Shown here piece by piece: positions 7,873 through 17,150 of a stretch of 27,463 nucleotides of DNA. A model generated the notes under the pieces. That model was not told the DNA's origin and made no database searches. It worked only from the letters and a program-made list of their open reading frames with translations. This stretch comes from CAZTVF01 sp964616985 (GTDB lineage Bacteria; Planctomycetota; Phycisphaerae; SM23-33), in the NCBI GenBank assembly GCA_964616985.1, contig CAZTVF010000073.1, forward strand, positions 1 to 27,463, in the 5' to 3' direction. Position 1 is the first letter of the stretch, and every line of letters begins with the position of its first letter. The translations under genes and the position numbers were made by a program.

Positions 7873-8559
7873 ATGCCGGACCTTTCCCAGCGACAACTGA
7901 TCGCCGCGATGAAGCAGGCGCCTTTGTTCTCGGCCTTGACCGACGAGACGCTGGCGGGCCTGCTCCAGCGGTGCATCACCCGCAAGTATGAATCCGGGCA
8001 GATGATCTTCGGCCCGCGGCAGAAGGCGGACAAGTTCTTCGTCGTGCTGTCGGGGCAGGTGAAGGTGTTCAAGCTTTCCCCCCGCGGCGACGAGCAGATC
8101 CTGCACCTGTGCGGCCCCGGCGACACGTTCGGCGAGGCGGCCATGTGGGCCAACATCAACTTCCCCGCCCATGCGCAGACGGTGAGCGATTCGGTCCTGC
8201 TGCACATTCCGCACAAGGCCCTGGCCGAGGCGATCGGCCGCAATGCCGAACTTGCCGTCGGCATGCTGGTGGGCCTGTCGGCCAAGCTACGCGAGTTCAA
8301 CGTCATCATCGAGCGGCTGAGCCTCAAGGAAGTCCCCAGCCGCATCGCCGCGGCGCTGCTGGCCGAGGCCGCACTGCAAGGCTGCACGTTCCGCCTGCGC
8401 CAGACGAAGCGCCAACTCGCCGCCCAGATCGGCACGGTCGCCGAGACGCTCAGTCGCGGCCTGGGGAAGCTCAAGGACATGGGGCTCATTGAGGTGGAGG
8501 GCTCGCAGATCACGATCGTGGACGAGCAGGGGCTCAAGGACATCGCGGAGGGGGAGTAA
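7873..8559 (+). CDS. Crp/Fnr-family regulator, HcpR/Dnr-like
   Basis: A protein of 228 residues, the usual length for the family. An N-terminal cyclic-nucleotide-binding-like barrel (about 18-125, with PGDTFGEAAMW at 82-92) is joined by a long dimer helix (125-152) to a winged helix (about 154-220). The recognition helix has E191-T-L-S194-R195, matching the E-xx-SR of Fnr that reads TTGA half sites. The Fnr cysteine cluster is missing, so it would not sense O2 through a 4Fe-4S centre; Dnr/HcpR relatives use haem or other means. A perfect TTGAC..GTCAA palindrome sits before the Fe-S/Hcp operon 4.7 kb away, making that a likely target. The assignment as an NO-stress regulator is inference from motif and neighbours. 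Confidence 0.85.
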   Translation: MPDLSQRQLIAAMKQAPLFSALTDETLAGLLQRCITRKYESGQMIFGPRQKADKFFVVLSGQVKVFKLSPRGDEQILHLCGPGDTFGEAAMWANINFPAHAQTVSDSVLLHIPHKALAEAIGRNAELAVGMLVGLSAKLREFNVIIERLSLKEVPSRIAAALLAEAALQGCTFRLRQTKRQLAAQIGTVAETLSRGLGKLKDMGLIEVEGSQITIVDEQGLKDIAEGE

Positions 8560-8826
8560 CCGCTATTCGTCGGGTCACGCTACGTCCCGCGTTGTGAATG
8601 ATGCTCACTCCGCTTTTGCCAGGATCGTGGCGGCCGCCACCGTTCTGCTAAGAAGCGAGCGTCTGAGGATGTCGTGGCAATTCCATTGCCGGCGGCGCGA
8701 GATGATTCATCGGTGGCGTGAAATCGCCCATGTCAGGTTCCTTGGGGGTGGTCCCAATCGATGATGTACGCGTGTTGACCCACCGGGAGAGTCCACCNNN
8801 NNNNNNNCTGAAAAGGAGCTGGCGAA
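8560..8826. other. Upstream region of the flavodiiron gene, with assembly gap
   Basis: No gene is seen. The region should hold the flavodiiron promoter. A half site TTGACC occurs at 8775-8780, but the sequence where a partner half or -10 box would be expected runs into ten Ns at 8798-8807. Confidence 0.6.
8798..8807. other. Scaffold gap (10 Ns)
   Basis: Ten consecutive Ns, a conventional placeholder, so the true missing length is unknown. The ribosome binding site AAAAGGAG of the next gene lies just after it, so coding sequence is not affected. Confidence 0.99.
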
Positions 8827-10017
8827 ATGGCGATGGAACTGGCGAAGGATTTCTACTGGGTCGGCGTGGTGGACTGGGGCATCCGCTTCTTCCACGGGTA
8901 CGAGCTGTCGACGCATCGGGGCACGACATACAACTCGTACCTGATCAAGGACGAGAAGATCGCCCTGGTCGACACGGTGTGGGAGCCTTTCGCGCAGGAG
9001 TACATGGACAACCTCCGCAAGGTGGTGGACCCATCGAAGATCGACTACGTCATCGCCAACCACGCCGAGGTGGACCACTCGGGCCTGCTGCCGGAGGTGA
9101 TGAAGTGCTGCCCCAACGCCACCGTCGTGGTGTCGCGCAAGGGCGCCGAGAGCATCCCCGGCCACTATCACAAGCAGTGGAACTTCAAGACGGTCTCCAC
9201 GGGCGACACGATTGACCTGGGCCGCCGCAGCGTGAAGTTCGTCGAAGCCACCATGCTCCACTGGCCCGACAGCATGTTCACGTATCTCACGGGCGACAAC
9301 ATCCTCATGCCCAACGACGCGTTCGGCCAGCACTACGCGACGGCCTTCCGCTTCAACGACCAGGTGAACCACGCCGAATTGCTGCAGGAGGCGGTGAAGT
9401 ATTACGCCAACATCATCACGCCCTTCAGCTCGCAGGTGATCAAGAAGATCGACGAATTGGTGGCGATGAACCTGCCGATCTCGATGATCGCGCCCAGCCA
9501 CGGCGTGCTATGGCGGGATAACCCCATGCAGATCGTCGAACTGTATCGCCAGTGGGCGCAGCAGAAGCCCGCCAAGACGGCCGTGATTCTTTATGACACC
9601 ATGTGGCAGGCGACGCGCCGCATGGGCGAGGCCATCGCCGACGGCCTGGCCGCCGAGGGCGTGGATTACAAGATGTTCCACATGGCCGTGAGCGACCGCA
9701 ACGATGTGCTGACGGAGATCTTCAAGGCCAAGGGCATCGCCATCGGCTCGCCGTCGCTGAACAACGGCCTGCTGCCCTCGATGGCGCCCGTGCTGGAGGA
9801 CATCAAGGGCCTGAAGTTCCAGAACAAGGTGGCGGCCGCGTTCGGCAGCTACGGCTGGAGCGGCGAGTGCGTGAAGCTCATCGAGGAGCACATGGCCAAG
9901 TGCAAGATCCCGCTGGCGGCCCCCGGCGTGCGAGCTAAGTGGCAGCCCACGGCCGAGGATCTCCAGAACTGCCGCAAGCTCGGCGTCCAGCTGGCCGAAG
10001 CGATCAAGAAGGACTAG
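8827..10017 (+). CDS. fprA: Flavodiiron protein (FprA family A-type flavoprotein)
   Basis: A protein of 396 residues, the standard two-domain length. It reduces NO to N2O and/or O2 to water in the cytoplasm of anaerobes, with electrons from rubredoxin or a similar donor. The N-terminal metallo-beta-lactamase domain holds a full di-iron ligand set: H79, E81 and D83 (NHAEVDH), H145 (MLHWPDSM), D164 (NDAFGQH) and H224 (PSHG), in almost the same positions as Desulfovibrio ROO. The C-terminal flavodoxin domain (about 248-396) begins with the FMN loop YDTMWQAT. There is no fused rubredoxin domain. AAAAGGAG lies eight to nine bases before the ATG. Its neighbours are a Crp/Fnr regulator upstream and the Hcp operon further on. 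NO versus O2 preference cannot be told from sequence. Confidence 0.95.
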   Translation: MAMELAKDFYWVGVVDWGIRFFHGYELSTHRGTTYNSYLIKDEKIALVDTVWEPFAQEYMDNLRKVVDPSKIDYVIANHAEVDHSGLLPEVMKCCPNATVVVSRKGAESIPGHYHKQWNFKTVSTGDTIDLGRRSVKFVEATMLHWPDSMFTYLTGDNILMPNDAFGQHYATAFRFNDQVNHAELLQEAVKYYANIITPFSSQVIKKIDELVAMNLPISMIAPSHGVLWRDNPMQIVELYRQWAQQKPAKTAVILYDTMWQATRRMGEAIADGLAAEGVDYKMFHMAVSDRNDVLTEIFKAKGIAIGSPSLNNGLLPSMAPVLEDIKGLKFQNKVAAAFGSYGWSGECVKLIEEHMAKCKIPLAAPGVRAKWQPTAEDLQNCRKLGVQLAEAIKKD

Positions 10018-10054
10018 TAGTTTATCACAATCGAATGTGTGAGTGCGTCTGGCA

Positions 10055-10125
10055 GCGGCTTGCCGTTCGGCGCTGTAGAAGGCCGGTGCGTGATCCACAT
10101 CTGACGGCGCCGAACGGCAAGCCGC
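10055..10125. repeat. Inverted repeat with perfect 19-bp arms
   Basis: Arms 10055-10073 and 10107-10125 are exactly complementary and flank a 33-nt loop. It lies between the convergent flavodiiron and histidine kinase genes, so it may act as a two-way terminator. There is no T tract on either side, and the arms resemble a mobile palindromic repeat as much as a terminator. Confidence 0.8.
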
Positions 10126-10229
10126 CGCCAACGCCTTACTCCCAGAATCAAGCGTGAAGGACTACCAGCAACACAGCGCGGAGCGGGCCGCCGCTCGTGA
10201 CGGCAAGGCTTTCGGCAGTTGCCGATCCG

Positions 10230-12296
<2,067 letters not shown>

Positions 12297-12552
12297 AGAA
12301 GGCCTCCGGAGGTGAACGCCTGGAATGCGGAACGAGCCTGGCCGCGAAGGCGGTCCTGCCGAAGGCCCCGGTTGTATCCAATAGCACTCATTCGTTGACG
12401 CAACGCTACCTGGACCGGACCCGATGCAATCATCATCGGTCCATTTGGTATTGGGCTTAAGAATCGGCTGCGCTGCGGAGGTCGCCAGGGCTATCGACGG
12501 GAGCTTTTGCGGCCGATGCCCGTTGCGAAGAATTCTTCAGAAAAATCCCGTT

Positions 12553-12568
12553 CTTGACCTAGGTCAAG
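12553..12568. promoter_or_regulatory. Fnr/HcpR-type operator, perfect 16-bp palindrome
   Basis: CTTGACCTAGGTCAAG is perfectly self-complementary. The TTGA/TCAA ends with a 6-bp centre fit the Fnr/Dnr/HcpR site layout, and the Fnr-type E-xx-SR helix of the regulator at 7873 is expected to read such halves. Its centre (12560.5) lies 41.5 bp before the start of transcription predicted from the -10 box at 12590, the standard position for a class II activator. Confidence 0.75.
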
Positions 12569-12589
12569 GCGGCCGCACGCGCGGCGGGC

Positions 12590-12595
12590 GATAAT
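12590..12595 (+). promoter_or_regulatory. -10 box of the Fe-S/Hcp operon
   Basis: GATAAT matches TATAAT at five of six positions. There is no -35 box at the proper distance; the Fnr-type palindrome takes its place, as in activator-dependent promoters. Transcription would begin near 12602, which rules out the in-frame ATGs at 12594 and, in practice, 12606 as starts. Confidence 0.6.
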
Positions 12596-12632
12596 GAGTA
12601 ACGTAATGAGTGACGTGGAAGAAAGGTCAACC

Positions 12633-13427
12633 ATGAAAACCGCCATGCGAAAAGTTGTGAAGATAGACCAGGACAAGTGCAACGGCTGCGGCCTGTGCGT
12701 GCCCAACTGCGCCGAAGGGGCGATCCAGATCATCGACGGCAAGGCCCGCCTGCTGGCCGACAACCTCTGCGACGGCCTGGGCAACTGCCTGGGCAAGTGC
12801 CCCCTGGACGCCATCACCATCGAAGAGCGTCCGGCCGCGGAGTTCGACGAGGCCGCTGTCGAGAAGCACCTGCACGCTGCCGGTGCACCGGCCGCACATG
12901 CGGCCCCGGCGCATGCCCATGCCCCCGGCGGCTGCCCGGGCTCGATGCTGCGGATGCTCGGCGGCGGGGCGGCGGGCGGCGGCTGCCCAGGCACGGCGAT
13001 GCGGAAGATGGCCCCCAAGCCCCAGGCCGCCGCGGCGGGCGAGCCCGCGCCCTCGCAACTGGGCCACTGGCCCGTGCAGCTGACGCTGGTGCCCGTGGGC
13101 GGGCCCATCTGGCAGGATGCGGACGTGCTGATCGCCGCCGATTGCGTCGCCTTCGCCCTGGCCGATTTCCACACGCGTCTGCTGGCCGGAAAGACGCTGG
13201 CGATCGCATGCCCTAAACTGGACGACGTCGGGCCGTACATCGAGAAGCTGACCGAGATCTTCGCCAACAACAGCATTCGCTCCGTCACCGTCGCCCATAT
13301 GGAAGTGCCGTGCTGCGGCGGCATCGTCTATGCGGTCGAGCAGGCCCTGGCCGCGTCGGGCCGCGACGACGTGGCGATGCACGACATCACCGTCGGCGTC
13401 GACGGCACGATCAAGCGGGAGATCTAG
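12633..13427 (+). CDS. 4Fe-4S dicluster protein associated with Hcp
   Basis: A protein of 264 residues, probably an electron carrier. A short N-terminal ferredoxin domain has one standard cluster motif (C16, C19, C22, C26) and a second modified one, C46-D-G-L-G-N-C52-L-G-K-C56-P, where the usual CxxC is replaced by a wider spacing. A long Ala/His/Pro/Gly linker follows, with two repeated GGCPG motifs. The C-terminal domain contains LIAADCVAFAL, IACPKLDD and MEVPCCGG, all with conserved-looking cysteines. Similar proteins are known beside hcp in anaerobes, so donating electrons to Hcp is a reasonable inference. The start at 12633 is chosen for the GAAAGG six bases upstream and because earlier ATGs overlap the promoter. 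The stop codon is one base before the next gene's GTG. Confidence 0.85.
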   Translation: MKTAMRKVVKIDQDKCNGCGLCVPNCAEGAIQIIDGKARLLADNLCDGLGNCLGKCPLDAITIEERPAAEFDEAAVEKHLHAAGAPAAHAAPAHAHAPGGCPGSMLRMLGGGAAGGGCPGTAMRKMAPKPQAAAAGEPAPSQLGHWPVQLTLVPVGGPIWQDADVLIAADCVAFALADFHTRLLAGKTLAIACPKLDDVGPYIEKLTEIFANNSIRSVTVAHMEVPCCGGIVYAVEQALAASGRDDVAMHDITVGVDGTIKREI

Positions 13428-13428
13428 C

Positions 13429-13761
13429 GTGGACAAGGCAGCCGCCCGGGACATCGCCGTGCTGCGGGACTTCACCGAGTTGTTCTGCCGCGAGCACCAT
13501 CGCCACGGCGACGCCTCGGCCCCGATGTGCGATGAATGCCGAAGGCTGCTGGATTACGCAGCCGAGCGGCGGACGAAGTGCCCGATGAATCCCAAGCCTT
13601 CGTGCAAAAACTGCCGCATACACTGCTACAAAGAACCGTACCGCGTTGAGATCCGGCAGGTGATGAAGTTCGGCGGCATGCACCTGGTGAAACGAGGCCG
13701 CGTGGGAACGCTGGCCAGGCTGGCCTATCACGCGGTGAGAGCGAAGCTGAGGTTGCACTGA
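13429..13761 (+). CDS. Nitrous oxide-stimulated promoter family protein
   Basis: A small cysteine-rich protein of 110 residues. The residue pattern is that of the family annotated as nitrous oxide-stimulated promoter: C20 and H24 (FCREHH), C34-x2-C37, then Y43, then K50-C51-P52, C59-x2-C62-x2-H65-C66-Y67, and a basic C-terminal tail with VMKFGGMHL. The eight or so Cys and His residues probably bind metal. The family's biochemical role is not established. The GTG start is supported by GGGAGA upstream and by the single base separating it from the 4Fe-4S gene; the two are surely cotranscribed. Its presence in an Hcp operon supports a link to nitrogen-oxide metabolism. Confidence 0.85.
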   Translation: MDKAAARDIAVLRDFTELFCREHHRHGDASAPMCDECRRLLDYAAERRTKCPMNPKPSCKNCRIHCYKEPYRVEIRQVMKFGGMHLVKRGRVGTLARLAYHAVRAKLRLH

Positions 13762-13811
13762 CCCGGCGGCGGCCGGGAAAGGCCGTCACCCCCAGAGACA
13801 AAGGACTGACC

Positions 13812-15965
13812 GTGAGCGAACTGAAAAACCAAGTGATCGACGAGATGAAGGCCGTCTTCGGCCCCGACGGCAGGCGGATCAGCCACGCCCTGGCCGTGCT
13901 GGGGCACGCGGAGGATCTGCTGGCGGCCACGCCGGTGGCCGACCCTGACGTCGTCATCGCCGCCGCGGTGCTGCATGACATCGGCATTTACGCCGCCGAG
14001 CAGAAACACGGCAGCGCCGCGGGTCACTGGCAGGAACTGGAGGGGCCGCCAATTGCCGAGGCGATCCTGCGGCGCCTGGGCGTCGAGGCGGCGAAGGTGG
14101 CGCACGTCAGCCGCATCGTCGCCAACCACCACAGCGCCCGCTCGATCGATACGCCCGAATTCCGCATCATCTGGGATGCGGACTGGCTTGTGAATCTTCC
14201 CGACGAATTCCCCGCCGCCAAAGGGGCGGCCCTGGAAACTACAATTGCACGCATCTTCAAGACAACACGTGGCCGGCAGAAGGCCGGCGAACTCTTCCTT
14301 GAAAGGAACATCACGATGAACATGTTCTGCTACCAGTGCGAACAGACCGTCAAGGGCGCAGGCTGCACGCAAATGGGCGTGTGCGGCAAGGACCCGCAGA
14401 CCGCGGCGATGCAGGACCTGCTGGTGCATGCGGCCAAGGCCATCTCCCAGTATGCGCATCGCGCCCGGCAGTTTGGGGCGGCCGACAAGCAGGTCGACGT
14501 ATTCGTAACCGAGGCCCTGTTTACGACCGTGACGAATGTGAACTTCGACGCCCCGCGCATCGCGGGCATGGTGAAGCAGGCCGCGTCGATCCGCGACAAG
14601 GCCCGCAAGCTGTATGAAGACGCCGCCCGCAAGGCCGGCAAGACGCCCGAGACCCTCGCAGGTCCCGCCAGCTTCGCCCCGGCCGCTGACATGGACGGCC
14701 TGCTCGCACAGGCGCAGCAGGTGAGCATTGTCGGCCGCAAGCAGGCCGCCGGTGACGACGTTGCCGGGCTGCAGGAACTGCTCGCCTACGGCGTGAAGGG
14801 CACGGCGGCGTATGCCGACCATGCGATGATCCTGGGCCAGGAAGACGATTCCGTCTACGCGTTCTTCCACGAGGCGTTGAACTTCCTGGCCGGCGAGCCC
14901 AAGGACGTCGGGGCGCTGCTGGCGATGAACCTCAAGTGCGGCGAGGTGAACCTCAAGGTCATGGGCCTGCTTGACGCCGCCAACACCGGGGCGTACGGCC
15001 ACCCCGTTCCCACGCCCGTCCGCACCACGCCGGTGGCCGGCAAGGCGATCCTCGTCAGCGGCCACGATCTCAAGGACCTCGAGGCACTGCTCAAGCAGAC
15101 CGAGGGCAAGGGCATCAACGTCTACACGCACGGCGAGATGCTGCCTGCGCACGGCTACCCGGGGCTCAAGAAGTACAAGCACCTCGTGGGCAACTACGGC
15201 GGGGCGTGGCAGAACCAGGCGAAGGAATTCGACGAATTCCCGGGCGCCATCCTGATGACGACCAACTGCATCCAGCGGCCTCGCGAGGCATACAAGGCCC
15301 GCATCTTCACCACAGGCCTGGTCGGCTGGCCGGGCGTGACGCACGTGGCCAATGGCCAGTTCGCCCCCGTGGTTCAGGCGGCACTGGCCGCACCGGGCTT
15401 CGCCGCGACCGAGCCCGAGAAGACGATCCTCGTGGGCTTCGGCCGCAACGCGGTTCTGAGCGTCGCCGGTACGGTGATCGAGGCGGTGAAGACCGGCAAG
15501 ATCAAGCGGTTCTTCCTGGTCGGCGGCTGCGACGGCGCCAAGCCGGGGCGTAACTACTACACCGATTTCGCGCAGGCCGTGCCGAAGGATTGCGTGATCC
15601 TCACGCTGGCGTGCGGGAAGTATCGTTTCAACCAGCTCGAGTATGGCGACATCGGCGGCATCCCGCGGCTTCTGGACATCGGGCAGTGCAACGATTCCTA
15701 CAGTGCCATCCAGATCGCGGTGGCCCTGGCCGGTGCATTCAACTGCGGCGTGAACGACCTGCCGCTGAGCATCATCCTCAGCTGGTACGAGCAGAAGGCC
15801 GTGTGCATCCTGCTGACGCTGCTGCACCTGGGCGTCAAGAACATCCGCATCGGTCCCAGCCTGCCGGCCTTCGTCACGCCCCCGGTGCTCAAGGTGCTGG
15901 TCGACAAGTTCAACATCATGCCCATCACCACCGCGCAGGCGGACATCAAGGCGATCATGAGCTAA
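13812..15965 (+). CDS. hcp: HD-domain phosphohydrolase fused to hybrid cluster protein (Hcp)
   Basis: One open frame of 717 residues joins two proteins normally encoded apart. Residues 1-167 form an HD domain: H25, H55-D56 (LHDIGIY), the NHH at 105-107 and D124 (DADWLVN). Residues 169-717 are a complete Desulfovibrio-type Hcp. Its N-terminal cluster is C173-x2-C176-x8-C185-x5-C191, and the hybrid-cluster ligands are all present: H418, E442, C486, C573, C601, C626, E660 and K662. Counted from M169 these fall within a few residues of the Desulfovibrio vulgaris positions. Hcp reduces NO to N2O and is also linked to hydroxylamine reduction and protein S-nitrosylation. The GTG start has AAAGGA upstream. 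A second ribosome binding site inside the gene precedes M169, so free Hcp could also be made. It is the last gene of the 4Fe-4S operon. Confidence 0.9.
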   Translation: MSELKNQVIDEMKAVFGPDGRRISHALAVLGHAEDLLAATPVADPDVVIAAAVLHDIGIYAAEQKHGSAAGHWQELEGPPIAEAILRRLGVEAAKVAHVSRIVANHHSARSIDTPEFRIIWDADWLVNLPDEFPAAKGAALETTIARIFKTTRGRQKAGELFLERNITMNMFCYQCEQTVKGAGCTQMGVCGKDPQTAAMQDLLVHAAKAISQYAHRARQFGAADKQVDVFVTEALFTTVTNVNFDAPRIAGMVKQAASIRDKARKLYEDAARKAGKTPETLAGPASFAPAADMDGLLAQAQQVSIVGRKQAAGDDVAGLQELLAYGVKGTAAYADHAMILGQEDDSVYAFFHEALNFLAGEPKDVGALLAMNLKCGEVNLKVMGLLDAANTGAYGHPVPTPVRTTPVAGKAILVSGHDLKDLEALLKQTEGKGINVYTHGEMLPAHGYPGLKKYKHLVGNYGGAWQNQAKEFDEFPGAILMTTNCIQRPREAYKARIFTTGLVGWPGVTHVANGQFAPVVQAALAAPGFAATEPEKTILVGFGRNAVLSVAGTVIEAVKTGKIKRFFLVGGCDGAKPGRNYYTDFAQAVPKDCVILTLACGKYRFNQLEYGDIGGIPRLLDIGQCNDSYSAIQIAVALAGAFNCGVNDLPLSIILSWYEQKAVCILLTLLHLGVKNIRIGPSLPAFVTPPVLKVLVDKFNIMPITTAQADIKAIMS
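14301..14318 (+). promoter_or_regulatory. Internal ribosome binding site and start before the Hcp part
   Basis: GAAAGGA at 14301-14307, eight bases before ATG 14316, within the HD-Hcp reading frame. The Hcp homology begins exactly at this ATG (MNMFCYQCEQ). GAAAGG is also the binding site of the first gene of the operon. It may be the relic of a former separate hcp start, or may still be used. Confidence 0.55.
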
Positions 15966-15993
15966 AAGTGTAAATGCATTCACGCAGATTCGC

Positions 15994-16030
15994 GGCGGCG
16001 GTCTCCCTATGGAGGCCGCCGCCGTGTTTT
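15994..16030 (+). terminator. Terminator of the Fe-S/Hcp operon
   Basis: A 13-bp stem (15994-16006 with 16011-16023, one G-T pair) with a CTAT loop, followed by GTGTTTT. It lies 28 bp after the Hcp stop codon. Confidence 0.8.
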
Positions 16031-16070
16031 CGTATGCGAGCGCGCTACAGACTGCGACGACGCTGTCGAG

Positions 16071-16213
16071 TGCGGCGGCGCTATGGAGTGTGACGGCGCT
16101 ATGGAGTGCGGCGGCAACGACGCCGCTTTGGATCATGGCGCCACCGGGCCTCGCCGCATCCACGGCGTGCTGGCTGCGAAATCCATAGCGGCGTCGTTGC
16201 CGCCGCACTCCAT
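16071..16213. repeat. 18-bp tandem units running into a 33-bp inverted repeat
   Basis: Two 18-bp units (16071-16088, 16089-16106) ending GGCGCTATGGAG lead into an inverted repeat. Its arms, 16101-16133 and 16181-16213, are complementary with a single mismatch (the outer 27 bp are perfect) around a 47-nt loop. No gene is present. The block follows the operon terminator directly and is too long to be a simple terminator. Confidence 0.8.
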
Positions 16214-16264
16214 ATGGCCCTGCCTCATGTGGCGGGGGAGGTGTTGATTGCAGTCTGACAAGTG

Positions 16265-16514
16265 GTGCGGCCGGTTTATGGTGGCATCCATCGGGCGGCA
16301 GACATTCACATGTCAGCCCACGGCGGAAGCCGTGGGTTTCCGGAGGCTCCTCGACGCTTCAAGCCCCGCAAGGGGCGACACAAAGGCCGTCGTTGTGTCG
16401 CCCCTGACGGGGCTTCCAGAAATGCGACGATCCTTTGCCCATGGCTTCCGCCATGGGCTGACATGTCGGCCCAGCCTCAATCCGCCGAACTGTGCAACCC
16501 ATAGCCGGCCGCAC
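16265..16514. repeat. Nested-palindrome dispersed repeat, copy B
   Basis: The same element as at 2214-2460 and in the same orientation. This copy has intact ends: GTGCGGCCGG at 16265-16274 and its exact complement CCGGCCGCAC at 16505-16514. The match continues inward to ATGG/CCAT, giving a terminal inverted repeat of about 16 bp. The outer and inner self-complementary arms are conserved, so the whole 250 bp can fold as one branched structure. No ORF inside is convincing; the in-frame reading seen in both copies is a by-product of sequence identity. Confidence 0.88.
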
Positions 16515-16565
16515 GCCTCACAACTGTGGTTAGCGAATTGAGTAGCCAAGGAAGGAAACTACACA

Positions 16566-16571
16566 TATAAT
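16566..16571 (+). promoter_or_regulatory. Candidate -10 box of the winged-helix gene
   Basis: TATAAT, an exact consensus, lies 34 bp before the gene in an AT-rich patch. The nearest TTGAGT (16538-16543) is 22 bp upstream, too far for a standard -35 box. Confidence 0.45.
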
Positions 16572-16604
16572 ATGTCACCCCTTTTTAGAAACAGGAGATA
16601 GCAG

Positions 16605-17036
16605 ATGCCGAAGTTGAAGACGCTCGCAGATCTGAAGAAAGAGATTCAGGCCAAGGAATTGGCCCTGAAGAAGCTTGAGGCCAGAAGGGGAAAGGTTTTG
16701 GCCCGGCTGACGGCGATCGATAAGAAGATCGCTTTGATTACCGGCGAGGGTGGGCGTCGTGGAAAGGCTGCCGTGGTGGCGGAAGTCAAGGTGACTGCCG
16801 CTGCACCCAAGCGCAAGGGCCGTCGCGGCCGCGCGACCGGCAAGCCGCTTAACGAGTACATCCAGGCGGTGCTGGCCAAGAGCACCGACGGCATGCGGGC
16901 CAAGGACATTGCCGCCGCCGTCAAGGATGACGGCTACAAGACCTTCAGCAAGGACTTCTACGGCATCGTCGCCACCGCGCTGCGCGACAAGAAGAAGTTC
17001 AAGAACCTCAGCCGCGGCGTTTACTCGCTGAAGTAA
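16605..17036 (+). CDS. Coiled-coil/winged-helix DNA-binding-like protein (HARE-HTH-like)
   Basis: A protein of 143 residues in three parts. Residues 3-45 form a charged, leucine-containing coiled coil (LADLKKEIQAKELALKKLE). Residues 46-82 are a basic, Ala/Lys/Arg-rich linker with KRKGRRGR, suited to binding DNA. Residues 83-143 resemble the HARE/HB1 winged helix: PLNEYIQAVLAK, then MRAKDIAAAVKDDGY, FYGIVATALRD and RGVYSLK. Proteins of this make-up are common in Planctomycetota and are presumed nucleoid or regulatory proteins. The start has AGGAGA seven bases upstream. The gene is isolated, with its own -10 box and terminator, as expected for a separately and strongly expressed small protein. 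Confidence 0.75.
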   Translation: MPKLKTLADLKKEIQAKELALKKLEARRGKVLARLTAIDKKIALITGEGGRRGKAAVVAEVKVTAAAPKRKGRRGRATGKPLNEYIQAVLAKSTDGMRAKDIAAAVKDDGYKTFSKDFYGIVATALRDKKKFKNLSRGVYSLK

Positions 17037-17061
17037 GACCACAATTCGTTCCGAGTTCCAT

Positions 17062-17096
17062 ACACCGCCGGGCCCCGCGCTCGGCGGTGTTGTTTT
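17062..17096 (+). terminator. Terminator of the winged-helix gene
   Basis: A 9-bp GC-rich stem (ACACCGCCG, 17062-17070, with 17082-17090), an 11-nt loop, then TGTTTT. It begins 26 bp after the stop codon. Confidence 0.8.
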
Positions 17097-17150
17097 CACG
17101 CAGGCTTGCCGCTGTTGCTTCCGTCGTCATCTCTATACAATGCCGCCAAC

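Larger units (their letters stand above)
12297..12632. other. Divergent regulatory region between kinase and Fe-S/Hcp operon
   Basis: A 336-bp region with no gene. The half nearest the operon contains the Fnr-type palindrome at 12553-12568 and a -10 box at 12590-12595. I see no clear promoter for the minus-strand kinase gene. Confidence 0.7.

Noticed and set aside
12594..12632. Earlier ATG starts (12594, 12606) for the 4Fe-4S protein
   Set aside because: The first overlaps the -10 box and lies before the predicted start of transcription, the second has no ribosome binding site, and the ATG at 12633 has GAAAGG at the right distance.
13728..16208. Minus-strand open frame of 826 codons opposite the HD-Hcp gene
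   Set aside because: It is the mirror of a GC-rich gene whose domains and cluster ligands are all on the plus strand. The antisense translation shows no family and is rich in Arg, His and Val, as expected of such shadows.
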